DNA from: Cylindrobasidium torrendii FP15055 ss-10
Lineage: Eukaryota > Basidiomycota > Agaricomycetes > Agaricales > Physalacriaceae
NCBI GenBank assembly: GCA_000934385.1
Contig: KN880554.1
Coordinates: forward strand, 1-64,000
Length of the DNA: 64,000 bases
Direction: 5' to 3'
Shown here: piece by piece, positions 35,293 to 47,465 of the stretch
How the letters are laid out: every line of letters starts with the position of its first letter
Position numbering within the stretch: the stretch's first letter is position 1
Notes under the pieces: model-generated
Told to the model about the DNA's origin: nothing
Databases searched by the model: none
What the model saw: the letters and a program-made list of their open reading frames with translations, nothing else
Position numbers and translations under genes: made by a program

Positions 35293-36625
35293 ATGATGCA
35301 TTGTCCACGGTAGTGCAAACCGACTTGTATCTGTGCAGGAGAATGTTGAAGATATCTCTGTTGTTTGTTTACCTATTCAATACTGATGGAATACCATTGT
35401 CTCTTTTTTGTGATTTGAACCTTGTTGTGAGCACTTACTCAAATGTGCTCTGCCAGTGTGTAGACTCGACCTTTAGACTTCGACAGGGCGGTCTCTTGCT
35501 TCTCCGTAAATAGCAGACGGTGCCGCTGCATAAATCCTCGAAGTTCAAGCTTCAAGCTGCAAGATTGAAGTGGCCAGATCTGAAGATCTGAAATATTATC
35601 GTGTGCTGTCGCTTACCGCTGCTTCCGACCAGTCTCCTTAGTCCGCAACAATTCATACCTCATCCAACACCATTCACACGACACACAGTGTGGCGCGGTA
35701 TCGAGCTCGTTTGGATATCCTTTCTTTGAGATTTGGGCAACACTTTAAGCAACTGTATTCTGCATTCTTGATTGTGCGCAGGTAACCCCATGTATGTAAT
35801 GCGAGGCTTCATTGAAGATGGTGATTTAGATGTACCGAGAGATGCGATAGCCGCTGACATTATCGACCTGCCGCGTCTCAGTAGCGTTTACAATCGCTTC
35901 TCTCGATTCCAGGCCCACCACTGTATGCTGCAGCTGCTTATTGCATGGGTGGCTCATCCAAGTCACCAACGGGTCCTTTGCAAACACACACGCTCGCCGT
36001 AAGAGATTCCTCACAAATCTGTACTAGTTGCGCCTTGCAGTATTCAGATGAAAGTGACTTGGAACCAACGGTTAGATTACATCAATCGAAAGATATCGTA
36101 CAGCGTATTTCCCCACACCCGGCACGCGAGTCGGGGCACCCAGTGTAGCTTTTGCATGTTAATTTTCCAAGTGTCAGTACTGCAGTCACTGCCCGCAGCA
36201 GCCCGCTATGCTGTCGTCGGTAGTCTGGATGGAAGAATGGGCCAGGAGCCTACCGCAAAACAGTCCGAGACCCCAGGCAGAGGTAGAGATTGCGAGGCAC
36301 TCCTCGCATCCTCGAGTGTACGCTACGGTAGATCAGTATGGGGAATCAGATGGGATGCTTAGATTAGGTTGAGTAGAAGTTGAATGTGAATGTGTACATC
36401 GAGATGTAGGCGTTGCCGCAGAGATTGAGGAAGCCAGATTGAAAGTCTCCCGTGGGACGAAGCAACGATTGAAGAAACGACAGCGTGAAGCTTCGAGAGC
36501 AGGAGCCTCAGTCGTAGCGCCTCCCCAGGGTAGGAAGACAAGTCACGATTTGCGGTGCGGAGACTCTGCACGGGACGTCCCCTCCGAATCGGGCACGGGC
36601 GTCGAGCGTCGCCTGCCGCTGTCGA
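35293..36625. other. Gene-poor region
   Basis: About 1.3 kb with no supported gene. A short palindromic stretch (agatctgaagatct) lies near 35576. The open frame before 36697 starts with TTG and is not considered coding. Confidence 0.45.
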
Positions 36626-36633
36626 TATATAAC
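36626..36633 (+). promoter_or_regulatory. TATA box of the charged hypothetical gene
   Basis: TATATAAC lies 64 nt before the ATG at 36697, which supports that start and the reality of this small gene. Confidence 0.5.
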
Positions 36634-36696
36634 AAGAGCTTTGCAGGCTCCTTGAATCCTCACTCTCCGGACACATACGCACACGTTCGAGCCAAG

Positions 36697-37209
36697 ATGC
36701 AGACAAACACTACGCGCCCAACATACCTCATTCGTGATTCCAGCGCGCTTGGCGACGTTACCTACGAGGAGCCGGAGCCATTCTTCCACTATGGCCGGTC
36801 GCCTATCTCATCTTCGCTTTACTACAACCCGGATAACGAGCTGTCTCTTCCACTTGACGATGATGATGAACACTTCAACGAGCGGTGCACGACAAGGACG
36901 TATGGTGTACGCCCTGCGATATTCACGAGGAACTCGTCCACTATCTCATCTGCAAGTACCTCGCCGTCCCTGTACGGCGCGTATCCGCTGCCACTACCCA
37001 GAACAAACACGAGATCCTCGTGGGACTCGATTGACGAAGAGGATGAGGAGGTAGAAGACGATTCTGAAGAAGAGGGAACTGAGGAGGAAAAGAGCAAGAG
37101 GCGGCGCGCAAGGAAGTTGGTGAAGCGGCGTCTGCAGTCGGTTTCGTTCAAAGTTGGGATCAAGGCGTTCCGGGCACGACGCAGGGTACGGGAGGCGTTT
37201 GGGCGTTGA
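36697..37209 (+). CDS. Hypothetical protein, acidic then strongly basic
   Basis: A single exon encodes 170 residues. No family was recognised. The N-terminal part carries Ser/Tyr-rich sequence (RSPISSSLYYNPDNEL) with an acidic patch (LPLDDDDEHF). A long acidic segment follows (SIDEEDEEVEDDSEEEGTEE), then a basic tail KSKRRRARKLVKRRLQSVSF and FRARRRVREAFGR. The charge switch suggests a small nuclear or nucleic-acid-associated protein, but that is inference. Support for coding comes from the length, the TATA box and the balanced codon use, not from homology. Confidence 0.5.
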   Translation: MQTNTTRPTYLIRDSSALGDVTYEEPEPFFHYGRSPISSSLYYNPDNELSLPLDDDDEHFNERCTTRTYGVRPAIFTRNSSTISSASTSPSLYGAYPLPLPRTNTRSSWDSIDEEDEEVEDDSEEEGTEEEKSKRRRARKLVKRRLQSVSFKVGIKAFRARRRVREAFGR

Positions 37210-38342
37210 GATTTCCTCGCACGTCGGAAGACATAAAATGATGGCCCAGAGCTCCCATTACTATACCCTGCTTGACGATACCCACTGAACACTGCAATTC
37301 CTGTACAATATTCATTAACCCATGTATGTCTTTTATGTACCATTACGAACAGTAGCATTTAACGAACAAGTGACGATTTTGGAAAAAGAAAAAAGCTGGA
37401 CGTTGCCTCCTTCCCTCACCGGTTGCCGATTACGATGATAGCACCTCAGCTCACAATTGGGGGGCTTGAGCAGCTTGGTGTACTAGTCGGAGACAGCCGA
37501 GGTCGTTCCTCTTGTTGTGTGGGCGCTGAAGTCGGTGTGCTCAACACCGGAACAAGGGACCAGCTGATTCATTTTAGGAGCCTCTGGGGAGCGAAACAAC
37601 TAGGAAGGTATGCGTAAGTTAATCCGTGTGAGTGCCCGCAGAGCCAAGTGAGTTTGTGTCTGCGAGAAAGTCTTCGATGGATCCTACTTACCCGTTAAGT
37701 TTCGATGTCATTTGAGTTTAAACTTGCTGAGGCTGAGCTATTGGAGCTACGAGTGGACTCGGAAATTCCCATCGTATTGAAGAGCTAATACCAATGTTCC
37801 CGTAAGGAAGGGTTTGCTAGACGGATAGCTCTATCCGTGTGTCGCGATGAGTTGGTAGTTGGAGGTTTTGTGACCGGGATAAACGCAGACCGTGCGCAGC
37901 CACTGTTTGCCTCAAATGACCCGGTCTGTGTACGTCCATCTGCCAGCCAATAATGACAGAGACTCGATACCTCACCGCACCAACGTTGCTAGTGAAAGGG
38001 CGCCAGATGGATGCCAGTGTCACAGTCTGTCACACACATCACGCTGGGACACAGCAAATGCACAGCTTTTAGTCGGCAATCTGTCCGATAGACGCGATTT
38101 CAATTGAAGGCTTGGCACAGCACAACTTGTCTTCGCGCGTTCACCAACGCGCTTTGGCCTTTTACCATGTTTCTTTCAACCCAAAACGCCAATAATAACT
38201 GGAATTTAGTGCGATCATGACTCAACGTGACAGAGTTCGCGTGACGACCTTTTCTATAGCTTCACACACTTGAGCGCTCCGAGCACTTCCTTTAACCAAA
38301 CTGTTAACGACCCTACCGATGTCCTTCTCTTAGTTCCGTACC
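37210..38342. other. Gene-poor region upstream of phospholipase C
   Basis: About 1.1 kb holding only short chance frames. The last ~100 bases are the phospholipase C leader. Confidence 0.45.
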
Positions 38343-41300
38343 ATGAGCACCGACCGCCCCAAACTTCTCCAGCGCGCCGTGGGCGTCGTCGGCAGCAACG
38401 GACGACCCACCGTCGACGGATTGGCTCCCGAACCCAAGCAGCCCAAACGTGTCAAACTCAGTACCAGCATTCGCCGGAAACTCACCGATATCGTACGGAC
38501 GCGCTCGTTAACGGCACCGAAGACCAACGGATTGGCACACCGCGGCATTCCCACTCATGCCAACACCATCGACGATATACCAACCCCCCGATCTAGTACA
38601 CCGACGTCCGCGGACGTCGTTGTCCCCAAGCTACTCCAGGCGGGCACACGGCTCATCAAAGTGACCGCGAAGGACCACAAACGTGTTGTATTCAGCTTGG
38701 ACGCTGATCAAGGCCATATTGTATGGGAAGGGAAACAGCATCGAATTAGTGCGTGCCATTCGACGGGTTGACTGCGCGCGCGCTGATACTCAGTTCATAG
38801 TTCCCATCGAGGCTATCAAGGAGATACGCTCAGGCCAGGACGCACGGTACTATCGGCAACAATTCCAATGGGCTGAAGAATATGAAGCGCGGTGGCTCAC
38901 GATCATCTATATCCTCGAAGGCCGCTACAAGACGCTTCATATCATCGCACCCGATGCCAAAGTGTACCACTTGTGGAATATGACCCTGCGAAAGCTACAT
39001 TCGATACGGCAAGAGCTCATGCAAGGACTTGGCAACGTCGAGATGCGCCAAATCATGTGGGAGAAGTATTACTGGAAGAATGCCGACGAGGAAAGCGATC
39101 AGAAACTTGCTTTTAACGAGGTCGAGAAGATGTGCAAACGTTTGAACATTAGCACGGGACGGGAGGATTTATACCGTTTGTTCAAGGTGCGTGACATGCT
39201 AGCCTGCATCGTGTGTATCTAATTCCTCTATAGCAAGCGGACAAACGAGATCGCGACTTTCTCGACTTTGCCGACTTCCGACACTTCGTGAAACTCCTCA
39301 AATCGCGCCCTGAACTCGACCGTCTGTATCATAAATGCCGTGGCGAAGGAGTGTTTGACTTCGATGCTTTTGTTCGCTTCATGCAGCAGAAGCAAAAGTC
39401 CACTCTTTCTATATCAGAACTCCAGACCATTTTTGACAAGTACTCGACTACGACATCGTCCTCACCGCCACCGGGGATTGACCAGCAAGAGTACACCGCA
39501 CCCTCGCCTTCAACACCAATTATGACATGGGACGCATTTGCATCCTTCCTCATGTCGAATCACAACACCGCCCGGTTGTTCGAGGACAGGAAGGTCCATC
39601 ATGACATGACACGGCCGCTGTCTGAGTACTTCATTTCCTCTTCACACAACACATACCTTGTTGGTCACCAACTCGTTGGCGCCAGCACAATCGAGGGCTA
39701 CATTCGGGCATTACTTCATAGCTGTCGCAGCGTAGAAAGTAAGCACCCCAGGTCTCTCGTATTCGCTCTACTCATGCTGCGCAGTCGATGTATACGACGG
39801 CGACGATGGCGAGCCTATGATCTTCCACGGCAAAACCTTCACGTCCAAGGTATCGCTGAAGGAGGTCTGTGAAGCAATCATCAGATATGGCTTCGTCACA
39901 TCCCCGTATCCCATAATCATTTCTGCTGAGATGCATGCCACCCTTGACCAGCAGGATAGGGTGGCAGAGATCATGGTGGAGGTGTTTGGTGATGCGCTGG
40001 TGTGTCGCGATGAGGGAGAGCCCGAGATGGAGATTTCCGAGCTGCCAAGTCCCGAGGAGCTGAAAGGCAAGGTCCTTCTAAAGGTGAGCTACTCGGACAG
40101 CCGCCCGGATTGTTCTCATATTGCGCGGTAGACCAAGAATGCCTACCTCGTACGGCGCGGAGAACCCATCGATGACCTTGCTCTTGATATTACAACGTCT
40201 TCGACTTCGGATTCAGAAGATGACAGGCGCAGGCCTGAGCTCACCTCAGGTATGATATCGCCCAGGTCAATGGAATCGTTGCTGACCGGCTTGTAGATTT
40301 TAGCTCGAGTTTCCGTCGTGCAAAGAGTCTTGTAGTCCAACGCGTGCGGAGTACCCGTCGGAAATCGACCCTTCCTCTCACGCCAAGCTCTCCTCGACCA
40401 CCGACCATCGTTGAATCGCCAGTCAAGAGCTCCTTCGAGATTATCCGACCCAACAAATTCAAATCGCACCGGCGCTCGTCGTCTGCAGCAGTCGCTACAG
40501 CACCTACCCGACCAGCCTTTTCTTTGTCAGTCACAGCTCCTCCGCAGATGCGAAGACCCAGTGGCGGTGCCAACAGCGACATTCAGAAACCCAAGATGTC
40601 GCTCAAACTTTTGGCCCTGCTGGTCTACACAGTTGGTGTCAAATTCCGCGGCATCAACAAGAAGGAAGACTACTTGCCCGTTCATATGTTCTCGCTCTCA
40701 GAGAACACTGCGAATAAACTCATTCGGAGCGGGGCCATGATGGACGTAATCAAGCACACCCGCGATCATCTTATACGCATCTATCCCAAAGGCATGCGCC
40801 TCAGCTCAAGTAACTACGAGCCGCACCGCTACTGGAGTTCAGGCGCCCAGCTTGTTGCACTCAACTGGCAAACATATGATCTTGGCTACATGATCAACCA
40901 CGCCATGTTCCAACGCAACGGACAATGCGGTTATGTGCTCAAGCCCCAGGCCCTGCGCGCGCCGCAGAAGGACCTTCTGGCACAACGGACATCGTATATC
41001 CTGGACGTCAATATCATTTCCGCCCAGCAGCTTCCGCGACCGAAGGATGCCAGCGGGATGGAGGTCATTGAGAAGGGCTCCGTAGATCCGTTTGTCGAGG
41101 TATCTGTGCACTTACCAGACTGGCTAAAGGAGGACGACAGCTCGCCAGTGCCATCGAACAGCTCCGCTTCATCGACGTCTCCTACCCGCAACAACACGCA
41201 GGCGAAGACTGTCACCTACAAGACCGGTACCGTCAAGAACAACGGTTTCAATCCGGTTTGGGAAGAGAGGTTGCGGATACCCTTTGACTGCTTTGGGGAT

Positions 41301-41501
41301 ATGCGCGACCTGATTTTTGTCAAGTTTGCGGTGCGGCAAAGTGGGCAAGAGGACGACGAACCGCTTGCGGTGTTCTGTGCACCGTTGAGCAGCTTACAGC
41401 AGGGATACAGGCACCTGCCTTTGCATGACGCGCAAATGTCGCAGTTTTTGTTTTCGACGTTGTTCGTGCGATTGGGGCTGACTGAGTGCCTTCCGCCATG
41501 A
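38343..41501 (+). CDS. Phosphoinositide-specific phospholipase C (delta type)
   Basis: Six exons (38343-38748, 38801-39186, 39234-39738, 39785-40083, 40132-40249, 40297-41501) give 972 residues. It cleaves PIP2 to IP3 and diacylglycerol. Domain order: Ser/Thr-rich N-terminus, PH domain (GTRLIKVTAKDHKRVVFSLD to LHIIAPDAKVYHLWNMTL), EF-hand region (FNEVEKMCKRLNI, FADFRHFVKLL), catalytic X domain, long charged linker, catalytic Y domain (KMSLKLLALLVYTVGVKFRG, NYEPHRYWSSGAQLVALNWQ) and C2 domain (YILDVNIISAQQLPRP, GFNPVWEERLRI). The active site is complete: His in SSSHNTYLVGHQL, Glu and Asp in VEIDVYDG, His in IFHGKTFTSK and Glu in SAEMHATLDQQ. It corresponds to yeast Plc1 by architecture. Confidence 0.95.
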
Positions 41502-42036
41502 AGAGGAGGTGCTAATGTTTTCATAATGTTGTTTATTTATTTCCACTTACCATCAGCATTGCATTCGTTTGCCTCTTCTTCTTTCTTGCCTACACACAAC
41601 CTGCACACTCGTTATTTCACGATATACCCTATCGCATCCATAATTTAGAACCCAAACCTTGTGTATCAAGTACTATGTGCGTTTTGCGGACAGTCGTTGT
41701 ATATATGTTAACTCTCGGACTCTAGCTAATGGACCAGGAAACATCGAACTTCTTTGCATTGTAACGAGCTTGAAACCTAACAGTCTGCGGAAGTCAGGTG
41801 CTTCACATACCTTGCCAATCGTAACAAATAATTCCAGACAAAGTTGGGAGGTGCATTGCACACAGATAGAGTGGATGGCTTGCAATCAGAACGTGATCAG
41901 TCAGGATGTGACTGGTGTGACGAGCGCGTCTTTATTCACGATTTTCATCTGTTTTGTCCTCGGCTCTTTATGACCACGACTTGTAACACCACCCTCGCAC
42001 AATAATCCCAGGACTATCAACAAGCATCCTCTCATC
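41502..42036. other. Intergenic region upstream of BRF1
   Basis: The 3' flank of phospholipase C and the promoter of BRF1. No repeat or RNA gene recognised. Confidence 0.45.
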
Positions 42037-44127
42037 ATGGTAGGTCATTCTCGCTATTTGGCACAGTCAAGTCTAACAAATTGGACCAGCCGACGTGCAG
42101 TGACTGTGGCGGGACCGTCATGGAGTACGACGCGGCCGCGGGAAACGGCTTCTGCGTAGCCTGCGGAACGGTCATAGAAGAAAACACGATTGTGAACGAG
42201 CTCGCGTTTGGCGAGTCAAGCAGCGGTGCAGCTACAGTCCAGGGTTCTTATGTTGCGCTTGGTGCCAGTGCGTACTGCCTCTCGGCGATGTTTCTCTACG
42301 CTCATTTCATACAGCTCGTGCTCGCATGAGTGGACCATTCGGGAATCGGGGAGGAGGAGAATCTGAGAGCCGAGAACAAACAATTGCGAATGCCACCAAG
42401 AAGATCCAGAGTATGGCGAATATCCTCCGCCTATCTGACTCCATTGTCCTAGCGGCAACTCGACTATATACACTCGCCGTGGAGCATAAATTCACCAAGG
42501 GACGCAAGAGCATGAACGTCGCAGCAGTCTGCTTATATGTTGCTTGTCGCCAGAAGGAAACTAGGACACACATGCTTATCGACTTTTCGGACATTCTACA
42601 AGTGTGTTCTCATCACTTTTCAAGATCTTTGCTTCAGTACTCAACGATCCATAGGTGAATGTCTTTGAACTTGGTCATTGCTATCTCCAACTCGTTCAAA
42701 CCCTCAACTTACGGCTTCCCCTTGTCGACCCATCCCATTATGTGCAACGATTTGCCTCTATGCTCGAATTCGGCGACGAGACATCCAAGGTTGCGGTGGA
42801 CGCTGTTCGCCTTGTTGCCCGATTTGACCGTGACTGGATGACCCGTGGACGTCGACCAGCTGGCATCTGTGGTTGTGCCCTCCTCCTCGCAGCCCGCATG
42901 AACAACTTCCGCCGGAGTTTGGAAGAGATAGCGCAGGTAGTCAAGATTGCAGATACTACTCTCAAGAAGCGGTTGGAAGAGTTCAAGAAGACACCCAGTG
43001 GTAATCTTACAGTTGGAGACTTCCGTAGTGTCTGGCTCGAGGAAGAGGTTGACCCACCAGCGTTCACACGGGGCCGCGAAAAGGAGGAGGAAGAGCGGGT
43101 TGCGCGAGAAGAGGGAGAAGAGGCCGCCAAGCAGTTCAGAAAGGCCAAGAAGTCGAAGAAAAGGAAACGCAAACGGTCCAGCGACGACGAGGCTGAGGAT
43201 ACCCCACAGCCTGAGGCCGAAATATCCAAGAAGGAACCTACGCCAATCCCACTTGACCCCGCACTTTTGAACACTGGCATTCTGGAGGGTACGACGGACC
43301 CGGTACCACTATTTATTCCCGACCCAGAGGACCACCCCCAGCCTCAACCACCATCGCCCGAAGGCACACAGCCCTTGGGACGTCCCGAATCCACTCCACT
43401 AGACGAGCTTGCTGAAAACGCTGTCGCCGAAGAGGTCACGTCCTTTCTTCAATTGGCCCAAAGCTCAGAAATTGCCGAGGCTTTGGAGGTCTCGGATTCA
43501 CAGCGGTTCCCACAAATTGCCCCTGCCGATGAACTTCTCGGACTCGACGAAGACGAACTCGATGCTTTCATTCTCGACGAAGCAGAAGTCAAGGTGAAAG
43601 AGCGTCTCTGGGTCGAGCTCAACAGGGATTACTTAGAGGCATTGGCAGGTGTGTATATATGATCGGCTAGCGGCAGTGACGTTTTTGCTGAACGGATTTC
43701 TTAGCCAAGGGCGATCAATCACAAGAAAAGGCCTCCAAAAGCCGCAAGGTGAGCCTGTTCGAACCCCCGTCATAGTCATTTTCTCACTCGGATTTTGTAG
43801 AAGAGGAAAGTTAAGCCACGAGATGCGTCAAACCCGCAGGCGGCTACGACGGAGGAGAGTGTGCGGAATCTGCTGAAGAAGAATCCGAAATATAGCAAGA
43901 GGATCAACTATGATGCTCTGAAGGATATGTTTGTCCAAGATAACCGCAAGTCGGAGGAGCCGCTCTACAAGCTGGATGACAAGGATGACCCGTCCGTGGT
44001 GGTGGAGGAGGAGGACGGGTTTGCTGGGCCGCTTAAACCTGGCTTACCGGAGGAGGAAGATGAGGACGGATTTAATCATCATGATGGCGGGATATCGTTC
44101 GAGGATGCGTATCAGCAGGAGGTTTGA
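42037..44127 (+). CDS. BRF1: TFIIIB subunit Brf1 (TFIIB-related factor)
   Basis: Six exons (42037-42039, 42090-42267, 42315-42601, 42655-43648, 43705-43748, 43801-44127) give 610 residues. Brf1 recruits RNA polymerase III to tRNA and 5S genes with TBP and Bdp1. The N-terminal zinc ribbon is PTCSDCGGTVMEYD to GFCVACGTVIEENT. Two cyclin folds follow (RQTIANATKKIQSMANIL-like, SMNVAAVCLYVACRQKETRT, RRPAGICGCALLLAARMNNF and RRSLEEIAQVVKIADTTLKK). A charged middle region leads to the C-terminal Brf1 homology block (LLKKNPKYSKRINYDALKDM). The first exon is only the ATG codon, followed by gtaggt. The next in-frame ATG would cut into the zinc ribbon, so this start is well supported. Confidence 0.94.
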
Positions 44128-44412
44128 GTGTCAGTTTTATTGCGCCTGGACATGGTTTTGATCTGTATCCCCCTTCTACTTGTTATCGCTGTGTACTTTT
44201 ATTACGTATATATCTCTATATCGATGCCTGTTATAGTGTTAGATGTATCAATTGGTCTTCTGTGATTTTTATAGTATTCGTAAACGACTGGGCTTTTTCA
44301 GAATCGAAAAGCTGGGATTGATCATACTGGGATACCATTGTCTATGCACAATGTCGATTATGGACCTTGGGCGTTCGTAGAGCCCGATTTATAGCTCGAA
44401 ACCGAATGTAAC

Positions 44413-44703
44413 TTGTACGAGCGGCGCCTCAGCATCGTACTCCGCGTTCGCGAGTCCGGGGACAAACTTGTTGCAGCGTGCTCTCATGCGCTGGACTTCT
44501 GGGCTTGACAGTGTGAGGTCGAGTTTGTAGTGATGGGGCTGGGCGAGCCCGCCAAGGATGAGCGTGTCCTCGTTTCTGGGGACGATAAACACGATGTCTT
44601 CGTCTTCCCCGTGGGTGTCGTCGTGTCACGGCGAGCGCTTCGGTAACTTTGGGGAATTTGACACCGTCGTTTACGCGTTTACGACTCGAATCAAGGCTCC
44701 GAT
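44413..44703 (-). pseudogene. Truncated copy of the D-amino-acid oxidase gene
   Basis: About 290 bp match, by eye almost base for base, the segment at about 46255-46540 of the DAAO gene (TLILGGLAQPHHYKLDLTLS and VNDGVKFPKVTEALAVT are shared). A 2-nt deletion (gtgtcacgg against gtgtgtcacgg in the parent) near 44628 breaks the frame, and both ends of the gene are missing. The match ends at aaggctcc, where sequence shared with family A promoters begins (gatcggactcagcctg). It is a recent, non-functional duplicate. Confidence 0.85.
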
Positions 44704-44808
44704 CGGACTCAGCCTGATATTTATTCAACTCCGGCTACCCTCAACGTTCCCTACATTCTTTCCATCACCATCAGCCTTGCGCCATTATCCATTTCTCCCA
44801 CTTCCCCA

Positions 44809-45884
44809 ATGTCAATGACATGGCAATACCTCAATCGGGAGGGTGCACAGAGGCTGCCGTGGGCGTCGAGAGCCCGTAATCTTGCTGTTATGATGGACAG
44901 TTACGAACGCGACATGCCGTTCCCGTCAACCTGGCTGGTATGTCACGCATAATCAGAATAATAGAAATGCTCACAGCTAGGAAGGCCACCAAAGAGGAAC
45001 TATCACGCAACTCTTCCAGCAAGCTCACAGCCGTTTCATCTGTCATTGACCTGGTCATGAAGACGGTCGCGTCGAAGGTTGCTCTCCCTGCCTTGTCTGA
45101 CACGATGGACGAAGAGCCGCCATTCCCTCTCCCCATTCTCACCATTAATGACCTCCCGGACAACCACCCTCATAGTCTGAGGCGGTGCGCCAACCTTGTT
45201 TTTACCTCTGGTTATCTCTGCTCGGAGATGTGCGCCTCAGAAACCTTGATCCCCATCCTGCGTGGCCTTCTCTATGTTCCCGGCTGCTGCACTTCAGAGT
45301 ACAGTTTCCGCCATTCTATCATATCGAGTCTCACTAAAGTTGCTCATAGGGACCCAGATACCTCATGTAAGTATCGCACTACGGAGACTATTTTTACAAG
45401 CCGCATGATTGTCGATGGCCTCCCCGAGCAAATGTGGCCTCTTGTCACTGTCGCTCTACCGCGAAGTTGGAGCGACATCAACTTTGCCCAGGATGTACAA
45501 GAGGCAACAGAAGTGTTAGCTCACGCATTCCAGCCAACACTGGAGTTTTTACTTTCTCTCCACCGAGTCATTCCTGAGAGTGATCCCACATGCCTTCCAG
45601 ACTGGGTCCTTCTTTGCGGATTCTTTTACACGTATCAGGGGATCCATGTTTACTCACATCGCCCCGTGTGGGATTCAGGCGCAGGGAAATGGAAATTCCA
45701 ATCAACTGGAGGTGCGGAAGCAACTCGTGAGCTCTTACACAGCTGGGACCACAATCAGATGGGATGTTTGATTTGGGCGCTTCTTATGGTCCAACGATGT
45801 ATCTACGAAGTCAAGCAGGGCATATCGGAGTGGCTGTCCGATTATGGAGAGGTGTTCCGCGCTCATGGCCTCATTTCCTCGTAG
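44809..45884 (+). CDS. Family A hypothetical protein, copy 1
   Basis: Two exons (44809-44937, 44985-45884) encode 342 residues. The family was not recognised. Exon 1 gives MSMTWQYLNREGAQRLPWAS to MPFPSTWL. The 47-nt intron uses the acceptor aag at 44984, which puts exon 2 in the frame shared by all copies (ATKEELSRNSSSKLT). Visible features include FTSGYLCSEMCASETLIPIL, LLYVPGCCTSEY, DGLPEQMWPLVTVALPRSW and CIYEVKQGISEWLSDYGEVF. There are no membrane segments or signal peptide. It is most similar to the gene at 52468-53543, about four of five residues by eye, including about 100 bp of promoter (ccatcaccatcagccttgcg). It lies between the DAAO fragment and the DAAO gene. The role is unknown. 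Confidence 0.7.
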
Positions 45885-45932
45885 TTATTTTGTCTTTGTG
45901 TAGTATTTCGAAATCCCAAGGCCCAGTGGTAG

Positions 45933-47465
45933 CTAGCGGTGTGGTGTGCATCCTGCCAACATCTCCCTGAGAGATGCGGGATGATAATTTTCGGTGTGAC
46001 CACGTTGTCGGAAGGACAAGTCAAGAAGTGCAAGTACTTGTAACTTGAGTCGTTCACCCATAGTCTTCGCTGGCATATCACACTCTATCTCATGTACAAG
46101 CTCGAGAACATCTCCCGCGCACCCAAACGACAACGAGAACCCCGCGCCACCCTGCCCGTACGAATGCACGATTCGGCTCCTCGACCCGTCCTGTCTCCGT
46201 CGCAGTTCACGCTCTACACGAACGTTGGACCCCCGGAAAGGTCGTAGACCTTGAACGAGTGGCGCCTCGGCATCGTACTCCGCGTTCTCGAGTCCAGGGA
46301 CAAACTTGTTGCAGCGTGCTCTCATGCGCTGGACTTCCGGGCTTGACAGTGTGAGGTCGAGTTTGTAGTGATGGGGTTGGGCGAGCCCGCCAAGGATGAG
46401 CGTGTCGTCGTTTCTAGGGACGATGAAAACGATGTCTTCGTCCTCCCCGTGGGTATCGTCGTGTGTCACGGCGAGCGCTTCGGTGACTTTGGGGAATTTG
46501 ACACCGTCGTTTACGACCCGAATCAAGGCTCCGCGGAGGGGATAGACTGATGGGTCGCCTGCGAGCTCGAGGCTTGCGAGGCCTGTGGCATTGATGATGA
46601 AGTCCGCGTCGTACTCAGTTAGCAGCTCCTCTTCTTGCCATAGCAGATCCCCGGAAATTCGTCGCGTCTCGAGGACGGCGCCTTTGCAGAGGAGCAAGAG
46701 TCGTAGCCAGTACATGTAGGCGTCCGTATCTATCACAGGCGATAAATGCTGATATGCGTCGACAGCATCGGCATCAGTGTCGGGGGCGCCGTGCTCCCTA
46801 ACCAGGATGCTATCCCTGCGGACTCCTTTGATCTTTATGGAGGTCAGATTGTTGGCGTCGATAATCATACTAATGGACTGCTTACCCCGGGTTGTGCAAG
46901 AATTTGTTCGAATTTGTAGAGCTGGCCCTTATCCGGCATGTCTTCCAAGACTTTGTCGAAGAAGAAATTGGCCATCTTCATACGGACACCATGGTCCAGG
47001 TAATCACTGGCAGGCATTATTTCCTGTAGCTTTTCGAAGATTCGGTAGGAGGTCATACACCATCGCTTCGAGTTCTGGAGAGAAACAGGCTGGGATGATA
47101 TTAACCATCGAGAAGAGGATGAATAGGATCCAAGTGACATACATCTGTATGTTTTCCGCATACCGCAGGAGGCCACTCCCAGAGGGCGCCTGCTATTTGC
47201 GATGTTATGCGGTCTTTGGGATCTGCCCATCGTTCAGATACGACTGTGACATGGTAACCTGCGTCCAGCATTGCCCAAGCCGACTGATCAACCAATCAGT
47301 CAAAATTCGAGAGAAAATAAAGATTATATTCACTGTCAAACCAGTAACACCACCCCCAACGACAAGGGCTCGCCTCTTGGGTATCCCATGGTATGGGTGG
47401 CCGGTCCGGATAACAAGTTCACCGTCCAGACGAGAAGGAAATATGTTGGGAACGCCTATGGACAT
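45933..47465 (-). CDS. D-amino-acid oxidase family flavoenzyme
   Basis: Four exons (47465-47334, 47283-47143, 47089-46886, 46832-45933) give 458 residues. DAAO oxidatively deaminates D-amino acids with FAD, giving a keto acid, ammonia and H2O2. The dinucleotide fold is RALVVGGGVTGLTSAWAMLD. SQIAGALWEWPP and DADFIINATGLASLELAGDP are family blocks. The C-terminal signature GSRSRIVHSYGQGGAGFSLS with FGCA matches the DAAO pattern. It is longer than typical DAAOs by about 30 residues at the start and about 60 at the end. It ends GCTPHR, with no PTS1, although many fungal DAAOs are peroxisomal. The frame stays open about 80 codons upstream of the chosen ATG but without another ATG. D-amino versus D-aspartate specificity cannot be decided. 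Confidence 0.85.

Noticed and set aside
36439..36696. Upstream extension of the charged hypothetical gene
   Set aside because: The open frame begins with TTG and contains the TATA box; the ATG at 36697 is preferred.
43753..43770. gttcgaaccccc looked like a tRNA B box
   Set aside because: It lies in a BRF1 intron, with no A box or cloverleaf at the right distance.
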